This document shows, in pieces, positions 23,643 to 34,963 of a DNA stretch of 64,000 nt (the stretch's first letter is position 1; each line of letters starts with the position of its first letter). Below the pieces are notes generated by a model. The model did no database searches. It was not told where the DNA came from and worked only from the letters and a program-made list of their open reading frames with translations. The position numbers and the translations under genes were made by a program. Source of the DNA: Uranotaenia lowii. Lineage: Eukaryota > Arthropoda > Insecta > Diptera > Culicidae. Where the stretch lies: positions 62,736,822-62,800,821 of the forward strand of contig NC_073691.1 of assembly GCF_029784155.1 (NCBI RefSeq), read 5' to 3'.

Positions 23643-25766
23643 TCTTATATATAAAAATGGAGGCGTTTTCTTTGTAACACCATCACGTATTAATGGTCGG
23701 TCGGAATTAAGTGAAATTTGGTTTCAGAGGGTTTTTTCGGGTCAGAGATGGTTTGTATAATAGTTTCAAGAATCTCACTTTTTATCGAAGAGGGGTCCCC
23801 ATACAAAATTATCTCTTTTCCACATCTTATATATAAAAATGGACGCGTTTTCTTTGTAACACCTTCACGTATGAATGGTCAGTTGGAATGAAGTGAAATT
23901 TGGTATCCGAGGGTTTTCCGGGTCAGAGATGGTTTGTATAATAGTTTCAAGAATCTCACTTTTTATGGAAGGAGGGTCCCCATACAAAATTATCTCTATT
24001 CCCCATTCTTTATATATAAAAATGGACGCGTTTTCTTTGTAACACCATCACGTATGAATGGTCGGTCGGAATGAAGTGAAATTTGGTATCCGAGGGTTTT
24101 TCGGGTCAGAGATGGTTTGTATAATAGTTTCAAGAATCTCACTTTTTATGGAAGGAGGGTCCCCATACAAAATTATCTCTTTTCCCCATCTTATATATAA
24201 AAATGGACGCGTTTTCTTTGTAACACCATCACGTATGAATGGTCAGTTGGAATGAAGTGAAATTTGGAATCCGAGGGTTTTCCGGGTCAGAGATGGTTTG
24301 TATAATAGTTTCAAGAATCTCACTTTTGATGAAAGGGGGTTCCCATACAAAATTATCTCTTCACATCTTCTTATATACAAAAATGGAGGCGTTTTCTTTG
24401 TAACAACATCACGTATGAATGGTCGGTCGGAATGAAGTGAAATTTGGTATCCGAGGGTTTTTCGGGTCAGAGATGGTTTGTATAATAGTTTCAAGAATCT
24501 CACTTTTTCTGAAAGAGGGGTCCCCATACAAAATTATCTCTTTTCCCCATCTTATATATAAAAATGGACGCGTTTTCTTTGTAACACCATCACGTATGAA
24601 TGGTCGGTCGGAATGAAGTGAAATTTGGTATCCAAGGGTTTTTCGGGTCAGAAATGGTTTGTATAATAGTTTCAAGAATCTCCTTTTTTATGAAAGAGGG
24701 GTCCCCATACAAAATTATCTCTATTCCTCATCTTATATATAAAAATGGACGCGTTTTCTTTGTAACACCATCACGTATGAATGGTCAGTCGAAATGAAGT
24801 GAAATTTGGTATCCGAGGGTTTTCCGGGTCAGAGATGGTTTGTATAATAGTTTCAAGAATCTCACTTTTTATGGAAGGAGGGTCCCCATACAAAATTATC
24901 TCTATTCCCCATCTTATATATAAAAATGGACGCGTTTTCTTTGTAACACCATCACGTATGAATGGTCGGTCGGAATGAAGTGAAATTTGGTATCCGAGGG
25001 TTTTTCGGGTCAGAGATGGTTTGTTTAATAGTTTCAAGAATCTCACTTTTTATGGAAGGAGGGTCCCCATACAAAATTATCTCTATTCCCCATCTTATAT
25101 ATAAAAATGGACGCGTTTTCTTTGTAACACCATCACGTATGAATGGTCAGTTGGAATGAAGTGAAATTTGGTATCCGAGGGTTTTCCGGGTCAGAGATGG
25201 TTTGTATAATAGTTTCAAGAATCTCACTTTTTATGGAAGGAGGGTCCCCATACAAAATTATCTCTATTCCCCATTCATTATATATAAAAATGGACGCGTT
25301 TTCTTTGTAACACCATCACGTATGAATGGTCAGTTGGAATGAAGTGAAATTTGGTATCCGAGGATTTTCCGGGTCAGAGATGGTTTGTATGATAGTTTCA
25401 AGAATCTCACTTTTAATGGAAGGAGGGTCCCCATACAAAATTATCTCTTTTCCCCATCTTATATACAAAAATGGACGCGTTTTTTTGTAACACCATCACG
25501 TATGAATGGTCGGTCGGAATGAAGTGAAATTTGGTATCCGAGGGTTTTTCGGGACAGAGATGGTTTGTATAATAGTTTCGAGATTATTATTTTTTATGGA
25601 AGGGGGGCTCCTATACAAAATCAACTGGAAACAGGACAAAACTCGAACAATTGGAAGGCGATTTTCATGAAAAATGATTCACGAGCACGAATATGATAAA
25701 GAACTGTAATCATTTTACAACAATTTATTAAGTATCGGGTAAAACGAAGTTTACCGGGTCAGCTAG
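23643..25766 (+). mobile_element. Helentron/HINE-like element with 11 tandem 181-bp units
   Basis: It starts TCTTATATATAAAAATGGAG and ends GTTTACCGGGTCAGCTAG, a CTAG-T Helitron-type 3' end. Between them are eleven highly similar units of about 181 bases, starting near 23646, 23827, 24009, 24190, 24371, 24552, 24733, 24914, 25095, 25277 and 25457. Each unit begins with the 5'-end-like TATATAAAAATGG and includes TTTGTAACACCATCACGTAT and GGTCCCCATACAAAATTA. The 65- to 94-codon ORFs on both strands here are translations of the repeat. HINE/DINE elements of insects are known for such internal tandem repeats. No Rep/helicase is present. Confidence 0.85.
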
Positions 25767-26074
25767 TCTCATATATAAAAATGGAGGCGTTTTTTCGTAA
25801 CACAATCACGTATGAATGGTCGGTCGGAATTAAATGAAATTTGGGATCCGAAGGTTTTTCGGGCCAGAGATGGTTTGTATAATAGTTTCAAGCTCATTAC
25901 TTTTTATGGAAGGGGGGCTCCTATACAAAATCAACTAGAAACGGGACAAAACTCGAACAACTTGAAGACGATTTTCATGAAAACTGATTCGCGAGCACAA
26001 AGAAGTTAAAGACTGTAAACATTTTCCAACGATTTATTAAGTAATGGGTAAAACAAAGTTTACCGGGTCAGCTC
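25767..26074 (+). mobile_element. Minimal 308-bp Helentron-like copy, head to tail with the array
   Basis: It begins TCTCATATATAAAAATGGAG immediately after the CTAG of the preceding element and ends GTTTACCGGGTCAGCT. It holds one 5' unit and the 3' part only. The final CTAG/T is degraded (CTCAA). Confidence 0.8.
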
Positions 26075-26079
26075 AAATA

Positions 26080-26640
26080 TTCGTAAATTTAATTGGAAAT
26101 GGTAGAAACTGATGTTAAGCATACGGCAGAGCTGAAATTGTCTCTAGTTCTTTTGTATAATACGTACCTAGTTAGAGATAGCATATGCCCATATTTCATG
26201 GTAATATTTTGTTTTTATCATATTTTTAACAGATAAGTATTAAGCTCTTCTATTTTCACTGTAAGATTGTAATTAGAGCGTAGTTTTAATGTTTCAATGA
26301 TGAAAAAGTAAAAAAATATATGGCAAATCTATTTTTTTCTTAATAGAGGTATTTTACCTACCTGATATGAGCATTCCCAATCCGTCTTTTATTCCAATAT
26401 ATTATACTTTTTAACTTTACTAAGAGCTTCAATATGCTAATTTTTTTATTTCTAGATGAATTAGCAAGATTTAAGTAACAGTTTCTGTACGCACGAGTAT
26501 TAAAGTTCAATATATTTCAACAGAACTGTTAAACATATTGTATGAATTTTTAAATTTTTATGGCTGTCTATAACAATAAAAAATTTTGATAGCATGTGTC
26601 AAAAGCGGATTTCCCTCAAACTGCACTTACTAGATATGTT
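26080..26640. other. No recognisable gene
   Basis: AT-rich, nothing supported. Confidence 0.4.
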
Positions 26641-26669
26641 GATCTATCAGCCATTTCGTCAATCGGCTG

Positions 26670-26733
26670 TATGCGCATATTGCCCAATATGCGCACTCCT
26701 AAATGCGCATATTGGGCAATATGCGCATTTAGG
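26670..26733. repeat. Double palindrome of GCGCATATTG words
   Basis: Two palindromes lie in a row: TGCGCATATTGCCCAATATGCGCA (from 26672), then a 36-bp one at 26698-26733 with 16-bp arms CCTAAATGCGCATATT. The words can also pair with each other. CTAAATGCGCATA also occurs near 23594, so it may be a dispersed element end. Confidence 0.75.
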
Positions 26734-26984
26734 AATACTTTTCCCTATAACCATTTCTCGTTGGTTCCATATTTTAGTTATAAAATAAAAATAAATAACA
26801 ATTGTAAGTTACAATTTGTTACTATCAATTTTCACAGTGTTGATTAGAAATTGGCAATTTGGAATTGGATGTGCTAAACCTTTTTTTTTTATTAGATCAC
26901 TTTTCAAACAAGATTTGAGGTAAAATAATGAAAGAGGAATTCATGTGTTCCCCTATTAATGGGTCCTTTGTATGAGCCTGCCTC

Positions 26985-27386
26985 CCCAAGTAACACCGAT
27001 TGTTTTATTAGACTCCCCAAGCCCCTTAGAGCAAGTTCACTGGTGTTGGGAAAAAGTGGTAGAAATTTTGACATTCTGAAAATTTTACCATGCAAAAATG
27101 TTTTCAAGATCTTGGGGTGTTATATTTTTCTACAACACTGTTTCTATTTCAGCCGTATGTGATAGAAATGTGGCTAATTTTGCATCACAGCAAGCGAAAA
27201 TACAACACGTGTTGTAAAAAAACTAGAAGGCCACAGATCTTGAAAATGCTTTTGCATGGCAAAATTTTCGAAATGTGCCGTAAGTGACAAAATTTCTACC
27301 ACTTTTTCCCAACACCAGTGAACTTGCTCTTATGAAACCAAAACTTGGTCTAGTAGCCTGTTATAAAACTTCATTTGTTACTTGGG
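26985..27386. mobile_element. MITE with CCCAAGTAAC ends, interrupted
   Basis: CCCAAGTAAC at 26985 and its inverse ending at 27386 bound a short element whose arms (ACACCGATTGTTTTATTAGA and TTATAAAACTTCATTTGTTA) are partly complementary. The copy is split by the MITE at 27029-27329. Relatives with the same first bases are at 37117, 48487 and 53058. Confidence 0.7.
27029..27329. mobile_element. Nested MITE with TTA duplication (PIF/Harbinger-like)
   Basis: The 301-bp element starts GAGCAAGTTCACTGGTGTTG and ends with its inverse. TTA lies on both sides (27026-27028 and 27330-27332), which fits PIF/Harbinger target choice. The inverted arms extend over more than 100 bases (GGGAAAAAGTGGTAGAAATT and so on). 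It is younger than the CCCAAG MITE around it. Confidence 0.85.
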
Positions 27387-29365
27387 TCAGTATCGCCCGA
27401 AAAAGTAAAAATTTGAGATTATTATTTAAGCATTGATTGGGCCAAGATTGGGAGGTTTGAAAGCTAGGCTTCAAGAACGCAAGAAAGGTGCCCACACTCA
27501 GACGAAAGGTTGCATATTTCTAAGCCAATCGCTACGCCAAAATGTGTACGAAAAAGCTTTGATGCATTGTTTCGATGTTTTTAAATTTGCCATTTTGTCC
27601 CAAATTTTGATTATTGATTGGGGAGTGGGGATTGCGAACTTTTACTTTTGGAAGTAAACTACATTTAGATTTAATAATTTATAAATTTGGCTTGTAATAA
27701 TTTTTTCCCGATTTGGACTGAAAAGTTATTTGAAAATTTCTCTTAATGAATGCATGTGGATTTTCATCGATGGTCAATTTGAATTAAAAATCCCTTTTTT
27801 ACCTAGCGATTGACTTTTTACAAAGTCTTCTCCCAATATCCTTAATCTTTCGTTTAAAGTAAACATTATCGAGTTTCCCGTGACCGTGCATTTAAATACC
27901 TATGACTGACTACCCACCGACATTTGTACTCTCGCTGCTGGCTGGTGCAGCCCGAGCCCAAACAATGCACACCAACAACCCACCGAAACGGAACGGGCAG
28001 GGACACTAAATAAAATCAATAATTCATTGGGAATATTTCGGAAGAAAAGGCTGGCCCCATGGCAAAAGGAACGAAAAGAAACGGAAAAGGAACACGACAC
28101 AGCAGGGCGGGCGACGGGAAATGTACTCCGGCGGCAATCGCAAATCGAATGCCACTTGTTGTATTCTGGCGGGGTTTCTTTTTTTTTCTGTGTGTATCCG
28201 ATGGAGTCGCATGGTTTTTGCCTTCAAGATTGAGGCACCAGGCGCTGTTTACGAAAACCACCGAACAACGACGTTTGACACACATACACACCAATATCAA
28301 CACCATCAACTGGGATGGTTACGATGGGCAAATTTATCCAATATTCATGGCACAACATTTTTCCTCTTTAACGAGTTTTCACAAGGTTTCTTTTTCCCTA
28401 TCTCTCGCAGAATTTTTCCGGAATCTCGCGAGAGCCTGCAACTTCAATCCAGCTCAGTGCATTTGCCTAGAGCACATCAGTCCAATAAAGGGAGCTCATC
28501 ATTTTTTGGGGAGAGCGTAACTCATTTCAATCTCCCGAGGAAGTGATGCCATTGGTATTAGTTAGGAGCCTTTGAATCTTGAGAATTTCCTTAAAAACAT
28601 AATTCCATACCGCTTGCGAATCAGATACCTCAATCTCTTTGATGGTTTATTTTAGTTTCAAGTATCCCATACAAAATTTCTAAACATATTTAGAAAAATA
28701 TTCTGGCAACCATAAATGTTCCAGCTCCCGCACATCGTCTACCGGCACTCATCAAACACCAGCTACAGTCACCCCCCTCAACTTAATACCAAATTGGGAG
28801 GACGGAGAAATTCCTTGTTGCTACTGCTGCTTGCTCGAAGGAACCAACAGTAGTGAGTGGAAGATTCGATATGAGTGATGTGATGATGGTGAGTGTGCGG
28901 CGGTGATTGTTTTCTGTGTTCTCGCGCGAGCTGCGAGCTGGTGCGCATGCCTGCCGCTGTCAAATGTGATGGCGCTGCCGCTGCTGCGCATTCGCTCATT
29001 ACTGTACAAAAATAACAGTCAATATCATCATCGCATGTCCACCACTTGCTTGAACGGCCAGAGATTCGCTTTTCTTCATTTGTGCGATGGTATTCGGAAA
29101 GGATGGGCAGGGCGTGTCAATTTTGTTTGAATCTAAACAAGTGGCAGTTCCGCACGAAATGTTGTGAAACAAGTTCGTACATATATCAAAGTGATCAAGT
29201 CCACTATGTCAGATATACAAGAAATACGTACACATTATTAAATTACATTGCATTTCACGTTGTGAACTAAGGCGTTTCGTAATTTTCAATCCCACGTCTT
29301 GACATTTCTCATCTTCATGCTGTTATGTTAATTTCAGATTTTTTAAAATGAGTCTTACTAACCTT
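27387..29365. other. No gene seen; G+C-richer patches possibly of host origin
   Basis: The patches at 27880-28550 and 28720-29120 are richer in G+C and CpG than the surroundings and have no transposon hallmark. Overlapping ORFs of 141 and 153 codons occur in two plus frames near 28059-28546, but neither shows a domain or convincing codon pattern. They could be conserved non-coding or untranslated host sequence. Confidence 0.3.
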
Positions 29366-29369
29366 CGAT

Positions 29370-29865
29370 AACCTATGTACAGGGCGGCTTGCGAGAAGAC
29401 TATTCTCGGTACCTTTTAAAACAAAATATAGCTTGCGTGAGGACAAATCCCAAAATAAAGATGGCCTGTGTTTGGACGTGCGAGTTGAATGAGTGCTTTT
29501 GACCAAAATATGGTTAGCGCCAGGAAAAGTTGCTATTGTATCATTTATTGACACCTGTCCTGCAAGAAATCAAGTATCTGAATGTGAGATGGATTGCGTG
29601 AGGTCAATTCCTTGTTGTTTTTTTAAAGATGACTTGCGAGAGGACAAGTCTGTTCAGTATACATGATCGAAAAAATTTAAAAGAGGACAAAATATTTAAT
29701 GAAAGATGGCTTTTGAGAGGACAAATCCAAATAGTTTTATTGATCAAATTATGCCTTGCAAGAGGACAAGTCCCATAAGAATAACCTATTGACATATGGC
29801 TTGCAAGAGGTCAAGTATCTGAATAAAAGATGGATCGCGTGAGACCCATTGGTATTTTGATCAGT
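29370..29865. repeat. Degenerate GGCTTGCGAGAGGACAAGTC repeat, left block
   Basis: The word GGCTTGCGAGAGGACAAGTC and variants recur about every 55-75 bases, each followed by CATAAGAATAACCTATTGAC or AATTAAAGATGG-like text. The same repeat resumes at 32833, after a retrotransposon insertion. Confidence 0.75.
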
Positions 29866-29879
29866 AAGTATTCACTTTA

Positions 29880-32070
29880 TTTCATTTTATTCATTTTAGT
29901 TGATGTCTTTGACTGGGTTGTCATACAGACCATGAGTATTAACTTGATCTTAAATTAAGTTATAAAGTTGGCTTAAAATTAGGTTACATCACGAATCAAA
30001 CATTTAAATTTTGCTTTGGATACATTGAAGTCGAACAAATAAGAAACATCATTAAACACTTGGCAGCACCGTTGAAGTGGATGATTTTGGCCGAATACTG
30101 TTCTGCTTCCTGGTAGCCAGAAAAGAGTCTGGTAACGTAGTTGTCGAGCTGGAGCGTGTAGGTTTGAAGAGTGAAGCAGTTGCGGACAACCGATAGCATT
30201 CGTAATGATGTCATACACGAACATTCTTTGTAGATAAGTTCTCCTTTGGCTCAGCGACGTCAATGATAATAGACCACATCTATTGGAGTACGGTGTCAAT
30301 CGAACGAGATCTCGCCAGGGCAGATAACGCAATGCCAAACGGAGAAATCTTTTCTGGACCCTCTCAATTCTTTCAATGTGAACGGAATGATAAGGTGTCC
30401 AAACTGGTGCGGCGTATTCCAAGACACTGCGTGCGATCGAGCAGAACACAGTCTTTAGAGCATAAGGGTCTTTAAAACTCGAAGTATTTCGGGGAAGGAA
30501 TCCTAACAAAGCGAAAGCCTTTGCTGTTGTTGTTGCCATATGCTGAGCGAAAGAAAGCTTTTGATCGAATGTTACTCCAAGATAATTTATCACTGTTATT
30601 CTTTCTAGTGTAGTGTCTTGGAACGAGTAGTCGAAGGCAACGGAATCTCTGGTTCTGAAAAAGCTTATGCATTTACACTTTTCGGCATTCATTTTCATTC
30701 CATTTGTTTCACACCAGAGCAATAACCTTTCTATATCCTCTTGAAGCACTGCGCAATCCACAATTGAGTCAATTACTCTGTAGAACTTCAGGTCATCAGC
30801 ATACAGAAGCTTTGATGACTGAAGACGGGTTGCCAAGTCATTTACAAAAAGCAAAAAGATTAGCGGGCCTAAATGACTTCCTTGTGGGACTCCAGAAGGC
30901 ATATCGAACACCGAGGAATGTGTACCACGGATGTTTATGAAGCCTCGACGATTCATCAGGTGCGAGTGCAGCCATCTGGTTGCCCATGTAGGAAAACCAT
31001 AGCGCTCTAGTTTCATCACCGCAATGCTATGGAGTACTGTGTCAAAGGCTTTGGCGAAGTCGATGTATACTGAATCCACTTGCAGTTTTTTATCAGTTGC
31101 GGAGTGTAATTCGGAGATTATCGGAGTAGCTGCAGAATAAAGCCTTTCATATATCAAAACTTCAAAAACTTTGGAAAAACAGCAAAGAATTGATATTGAT
31201 CGGTATTTCTCAACACGGTGAGCGTTTCCAGACTTATGAATAGGAGATATTGCAGCCATTTTCCCAAGACTTGGAAAACACATTCATAAATCGATCGGTT
31301 GAATATCATACTGAGCGGTGTGGCAAGAGAAGCAGCGAGTTTGCCAACGACGATGGAATTCCATCCGTACCGGGCCCTTTTAACGGGTCTAGGTTTCTTA
31401 GAACATTGAGAATCTCCTGGACAGTAAAATGAGGCTGTGGCAGTCTAATGTCATTATAGTTTGGTAGAGTATCAAAGTAGATAACAGCACAGTTTGAGAA
31501 TTAAAAGCTATATACGCTGCTAAAAAATTCGGCATACAAATCAGCGGACTCTCTGACGGTTTCTGACGTGCGGTCTCGAAACGATACAGACGACACGTTA
31601 CAGTGTTGGTAAGACGGCGACTTTTGCCATATTTCCAGAATGAAGAGGGATCTTGTTTTACGTTGCGTTCAATTTTTAAGATGTATAGTTCAAAGACGGT
31701 GCTACGTAGAGCTTTATAGTCGGCTTCTAGTCTCGATAAGTAGGCTTTGGTTTCATCCGCCTTATCTTGAAAGTAACGATTTCGAGCTTTACGAACTAAA
31801 TTACGGCTTCTTCTTAGTTCGGAGTTTCATCAAGGGAGCTTATAAGGCTAACGACGGTTAAATCTTCTAGGTGGCGTGTGTTGGCGTAATGTATCCCAGA
31901 GTCGTTCGTAGAATGCCGATACTGCTTCATCGACAGTTAAGTTTATAAAAGCCGATTGCCAGACAATCTCTCCTATTGCTTCTTCAACACGCTCGATGTC
32001 ACAATTCCCAAAATTCAAATGATGTCCGAGGGCGCAGCTGGTGTCCATACGCTCATCACAAGTATATTTA
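29880..32070 (-). pseudogene. Non-LTR retrotransposon, 5'-truncated, broken ORF2
   Basis: The longest open part is 434 codons (29979-31283, minus). It holds reverse-transcriptase blocks in order: SKVFEVLIYERL (residues 37-48), IDFAKAFDTV (74-83), SGVPQGSHLGP (130-140) and LLYADDLKFY with the YADD active site (161-164), followed by the thumb and a C-terminal region ending LIRDVT. About 60 residues are missing between SELH and DKKLQVD, and YRPISIL reads YRSISIL. Upstream, across frameshifts and stops, come KGPGTDGIPS near 31370, a linker with NLVRKARNRYF near 31790 and part of the endonuclease-RT linker to about 32048. The endonuclease is absent. The clade is uncertain. It sits inside the 29.4-33.2 kb short-repeat block. 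Confidence 0.85.
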
Positions 32071-32109
32071 AGAAGTGAAACAGAGGGACGATCACAATCA
32101 TTATCAAAT

Positions 32110-32780
32110 ATTAGTTTGACCGAGGTTCAAAACATAGTTCGATTCTATGAACTTAAAGTTCAGTTCCTTTTTTCTTTCTTGCGACGGTTCAAAACGGAGT
32201 TCGAACTAATCCCTTTTTTCTTTCGGCGAGGGAGCAAAGCTGAGTTCCACCTTATGAACTAAAAATGTAACTCTCTTTGTTGGACTGAAAACACGAGTTC
32301 ACTTCGAACTGGAGCAGCAACTAACGTACACGTCGCAAAATTTGGTCGTTCCGGAACAATGGCCGGGAGACTATGAAAGAACGTCATAATGGAATGTCTG
32401 CCGTTGTCAGCGTAAAAATGTGACCGTCATTGTTATCATATGGTGAGCGGCTAGGAATGTCCGGAAACTTCCGGATGTTATTAACTTCCCGAGGGAAGTA
32501 ACATCCGGAAGTTTCTTTTGTAGTTTTGACTGGGAGTGCCAAAACATTCTATCGCTCTGTAATCGCAATGCGATGTACCGGAACAGCAATATCCGGTTTC
32601 AAAATAAATATTACCATCCTTTAATTCCATGAAAATGAACAGCCTCGAATGAAAAGGATAAATTTGAGTTCGGCTACCGAACTTAGTTTGCCTATCAGAA
32701 CTTTGTTTTGCGATTGCCCAGTCGAACTCAAAGTTGAGGGCTGCCACTGAAGTGCTGTTTTGAACCGAAACAACTTGATT
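32110..32780. repeat. Diverged inverted-repeat region
   Basis: GGTTCAAAAC words near 32122 and 32192 face TTTTGAACCG near 32756. GTTCCGGAAC near 32347 faces CCGGAACAGC near 32577, with a strong hairpin between. This looks like an old foldback element, but the ends are not resolved. Confidence 0.4.
32464..32515. repeat. Hairpin at the centre of the inverted-repeat region
   Basis: GAAACTTCCGGATGTTA..CTTCCC pairs with GGGAAGTAACATCCGGAAGTTTC across one or two bases, with a 4-base bulge on the left arm. Confidence 0.75.
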
Positions 32781-32832
32781 TTGAGTTTAAAAAAGGAGCG
32801 TGTATATTTCATCAAAAATAAAATAGATAAAA

Positions 32833-33214
32833 GACGGCTTGCGAGACGACAAGTCTCATCAGAATAATTTATCGCAATATGGCTTGTTAGAGGTCAAGTA
32901 ACTGAATTAAAGATGGATTGCTTCACGTGTCGCATAGGTATTTTGTTTTGAAAGATGACTTGCTAGAAGACAAGTTTGTTCAGTATTCATTATCACAAGG
33001 GCATGCGAGACGACAAGTCCTTAAATTAAATATGGCTTGCTGGAGGACTAGTTTCATCAGTTTAATTTATCGAAATAATCCTGGCAAGAGGTCAATAACT
33101 TAAATTAAAGATAGATTGTGTCACGTCACATTGGTATTATGTTTCGAAACCTGGCTTGCGAGAGGGCAAGCCTAATAAGTATTCATTATCAAAGGGGCTT
33201 GCGAGAGGACATGT
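32833..33214. repeat. Degenerate GGCTTGCGAGAGGACAAGTC repeat, right block
   Basis: Continuation of the repeat at 29370-29865, with GGCTTGCGAGACGACAAGTC and variants every 55-75 bases, ending at the MITE at 33215. Confidence 0.75.
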
Positions 33215-33468
33215 GGCCGGCCTTCGACCAGACCGAACTGAGCGCCATTAGGAAATTTAAAAACAACAGAAACTAAATCTCGAGTAATTCGTATCCTAGA
33301 TCCAAAACCGAATACTAATGATTAAAATGAATTTCTTGAATTAAAGGCTATTGATTCTAGCTCACAAACATCAAAGATTTTGTTTCTAGATGAAAATATT
33401 TGCCCATGAAGTTCAAGTGTCTCGAAAAAATGCTGATGGCGTTCAGTTCGGTCTGGTCGAATCCCTAC
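33215..33468. mobile_element. MITE with TTCGACCAGACCGAACTGA arms
   Basis: The left end GGCCGGCCTTCGACCAGACC and the inverse right end (GTAGGGATTCGACCAGACC) enclose 254 bp. CATGT lies on both sides (33210-33214 and 33469-33473). The MITE begins within a unit of the short repeat. Confidence 0.75.
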
Positions 33469-33473
33469 CATGT

Positions 33474-34190
33474 ATCACTTGAAATGTTTGGTTATTCAAG
33501 CAAGGCAGAAAGTCTATTAGAATTATTTATCAAAAACACTTGATCGTTTCCGGACTTTTCAAGCTACCCGAAATCATCAAAATTATAGTCATCAATGAAA
33601 TACTAAGAAAAGTTTCAATTTTGTCTAGAAATTTCACAAAGCTTTGCTTCCATGGATTGATGAACTCCCAATATAAGAAAAAACCTGGTATTTTGGTAGG
33701 AGGTCATTTTATATGGGATCTATTCATCCAACTTAAAGTTAAGATTTAAACACTCTAATTTTATGTTGAATAGATTTTCAAATTTACACTGAACAACACT
33801 ATAGTGCAAATTGAACTGCCATTAATAGCTGCTTTCCGAGAAAGGTTACAAAGAGTGAAAACACTTGTTTCCTAAAATTTGACTTCTAAGAGCCGTGGTC
33901 TACTCTTGGGTAATTTATACAAAAATTCCACCAAGGAAGTTAGATCCAATTCAATGTTCCAGTCACTGTCAAACGGTTTAGAACAGTGTCAAATTGGGTC
34001 AAAATCTCATCAGTTTTGGACTAATCCTTATACCGGTTCTAAACAAAGTACAGTTGAATCTGAATAACGGATGCAGTATTCTTTGATCGTGATTCGGGTC
34101 TAAACCGGCTGTTTGAACCAATGATCATCAAATCATATTTTATCTTTTTTTAAACCTTTCAGAAAAATCATTTATCAAAAATAAATGTCA
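33474..34190. other. No recognisable gene
   Basis: AT-rich, no supported feature. Confidence 0.4.
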
Positions 34191-34196
34191 TTTTTT

Positions 34197-34318
34197 ACTT
34201 AAATTGATTGAAATCTGAATCTGATATCTAATATCTGAAATCCGTATTTGAAATCATGAACTGAAATCTGAAATTGAATCGGAAATCTGAATCTGAAGTC
34301 TCAATCTGAAATCGGTAA
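34197..34318. repeat. AATCTGAAATCTGA simple repeat
   Basis: AATCTGAA and AAATCTGA words recur across about 120 bases, as at 15290-15478. Confidence 0.75.
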
Positions 34319-34319
34319 G

Positions 34320-34963
34320 ATTCTTCCCATTTGAAATTTAATTCTTTGCTCAAAATTCAAAAAGTTACACAGCATTTACAATCGAAAAATTAAGTAGGCA
34401 TCGTGTTTTTCGTTTGCTTGTTGTTTTTTTTTTCTTTTTTTTGAGTTTGTTTTGTTGTTGCAAAGGACGCTGTTTTGTTTTATCCGGAACCGGAACCTAT
34501 GTTAAGAATAAAAGTTAAAATCAGAAGTGCTTGAGCAGTTATTTTTTTTTCGGTCGCCATCAACTCGGTCTATTGTTATTGCTTCGGGACAAGAGCGAGT
34601 GAAAAAGTGTGCGTTTACATCAGGAGAAAGAGAACACGCGCCCCAAAAGAAAATTGGGTCGTAATAATTCTGTGTCCCCATATCGCAAGAAAAGCAACCA
34701 CGGGCGGAACAGACGGATCGGATTGAAGACGACACTCGGCGGGAGCAAATTTGGAAGGTTGAAGAATGATAACTGCAAGGCGGAGAAAAGTGAGAAAACA
34801 GGGGAGAGACAGGGGGAAATGAGGCGACAGGCCCTTCTCCCGAAGGAAAATTTGGTCTGATATTTCAGATTGGAAATGGACCATGGAAATGCTGGCCCGG
34901 TAAAAATCGATTCATTCGAAGGTTTTTTTCCGTCAATAATTCTAGTTTATGCACTGCACTTAC
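34320..34963. other. Putative start of a host intron; no gene seen
   Basis: If the minus-strand exon ending at 34964 is real, this is the first part of its intron. The 34530-34860 part is G+C-richer and has an 83-codon basic ORF on the plus strand without recognisable motifs. Confidence 0.35.

Noticed and set aside
24058..25159. Series of similar ~65-codon ORFs on the plus strand and longer ones on the minus strand
   Set aside because: They are the 181-bp Helentron-like unit translated again and again; the pattern follows the repeat, not a protein.
28059..28546. Two overlapping plus-strand ORFs of 153 and 141 codons
   Set aside because: Both are open only because the patch is G+C-rich; no domain, start context or codon pattern supports either.
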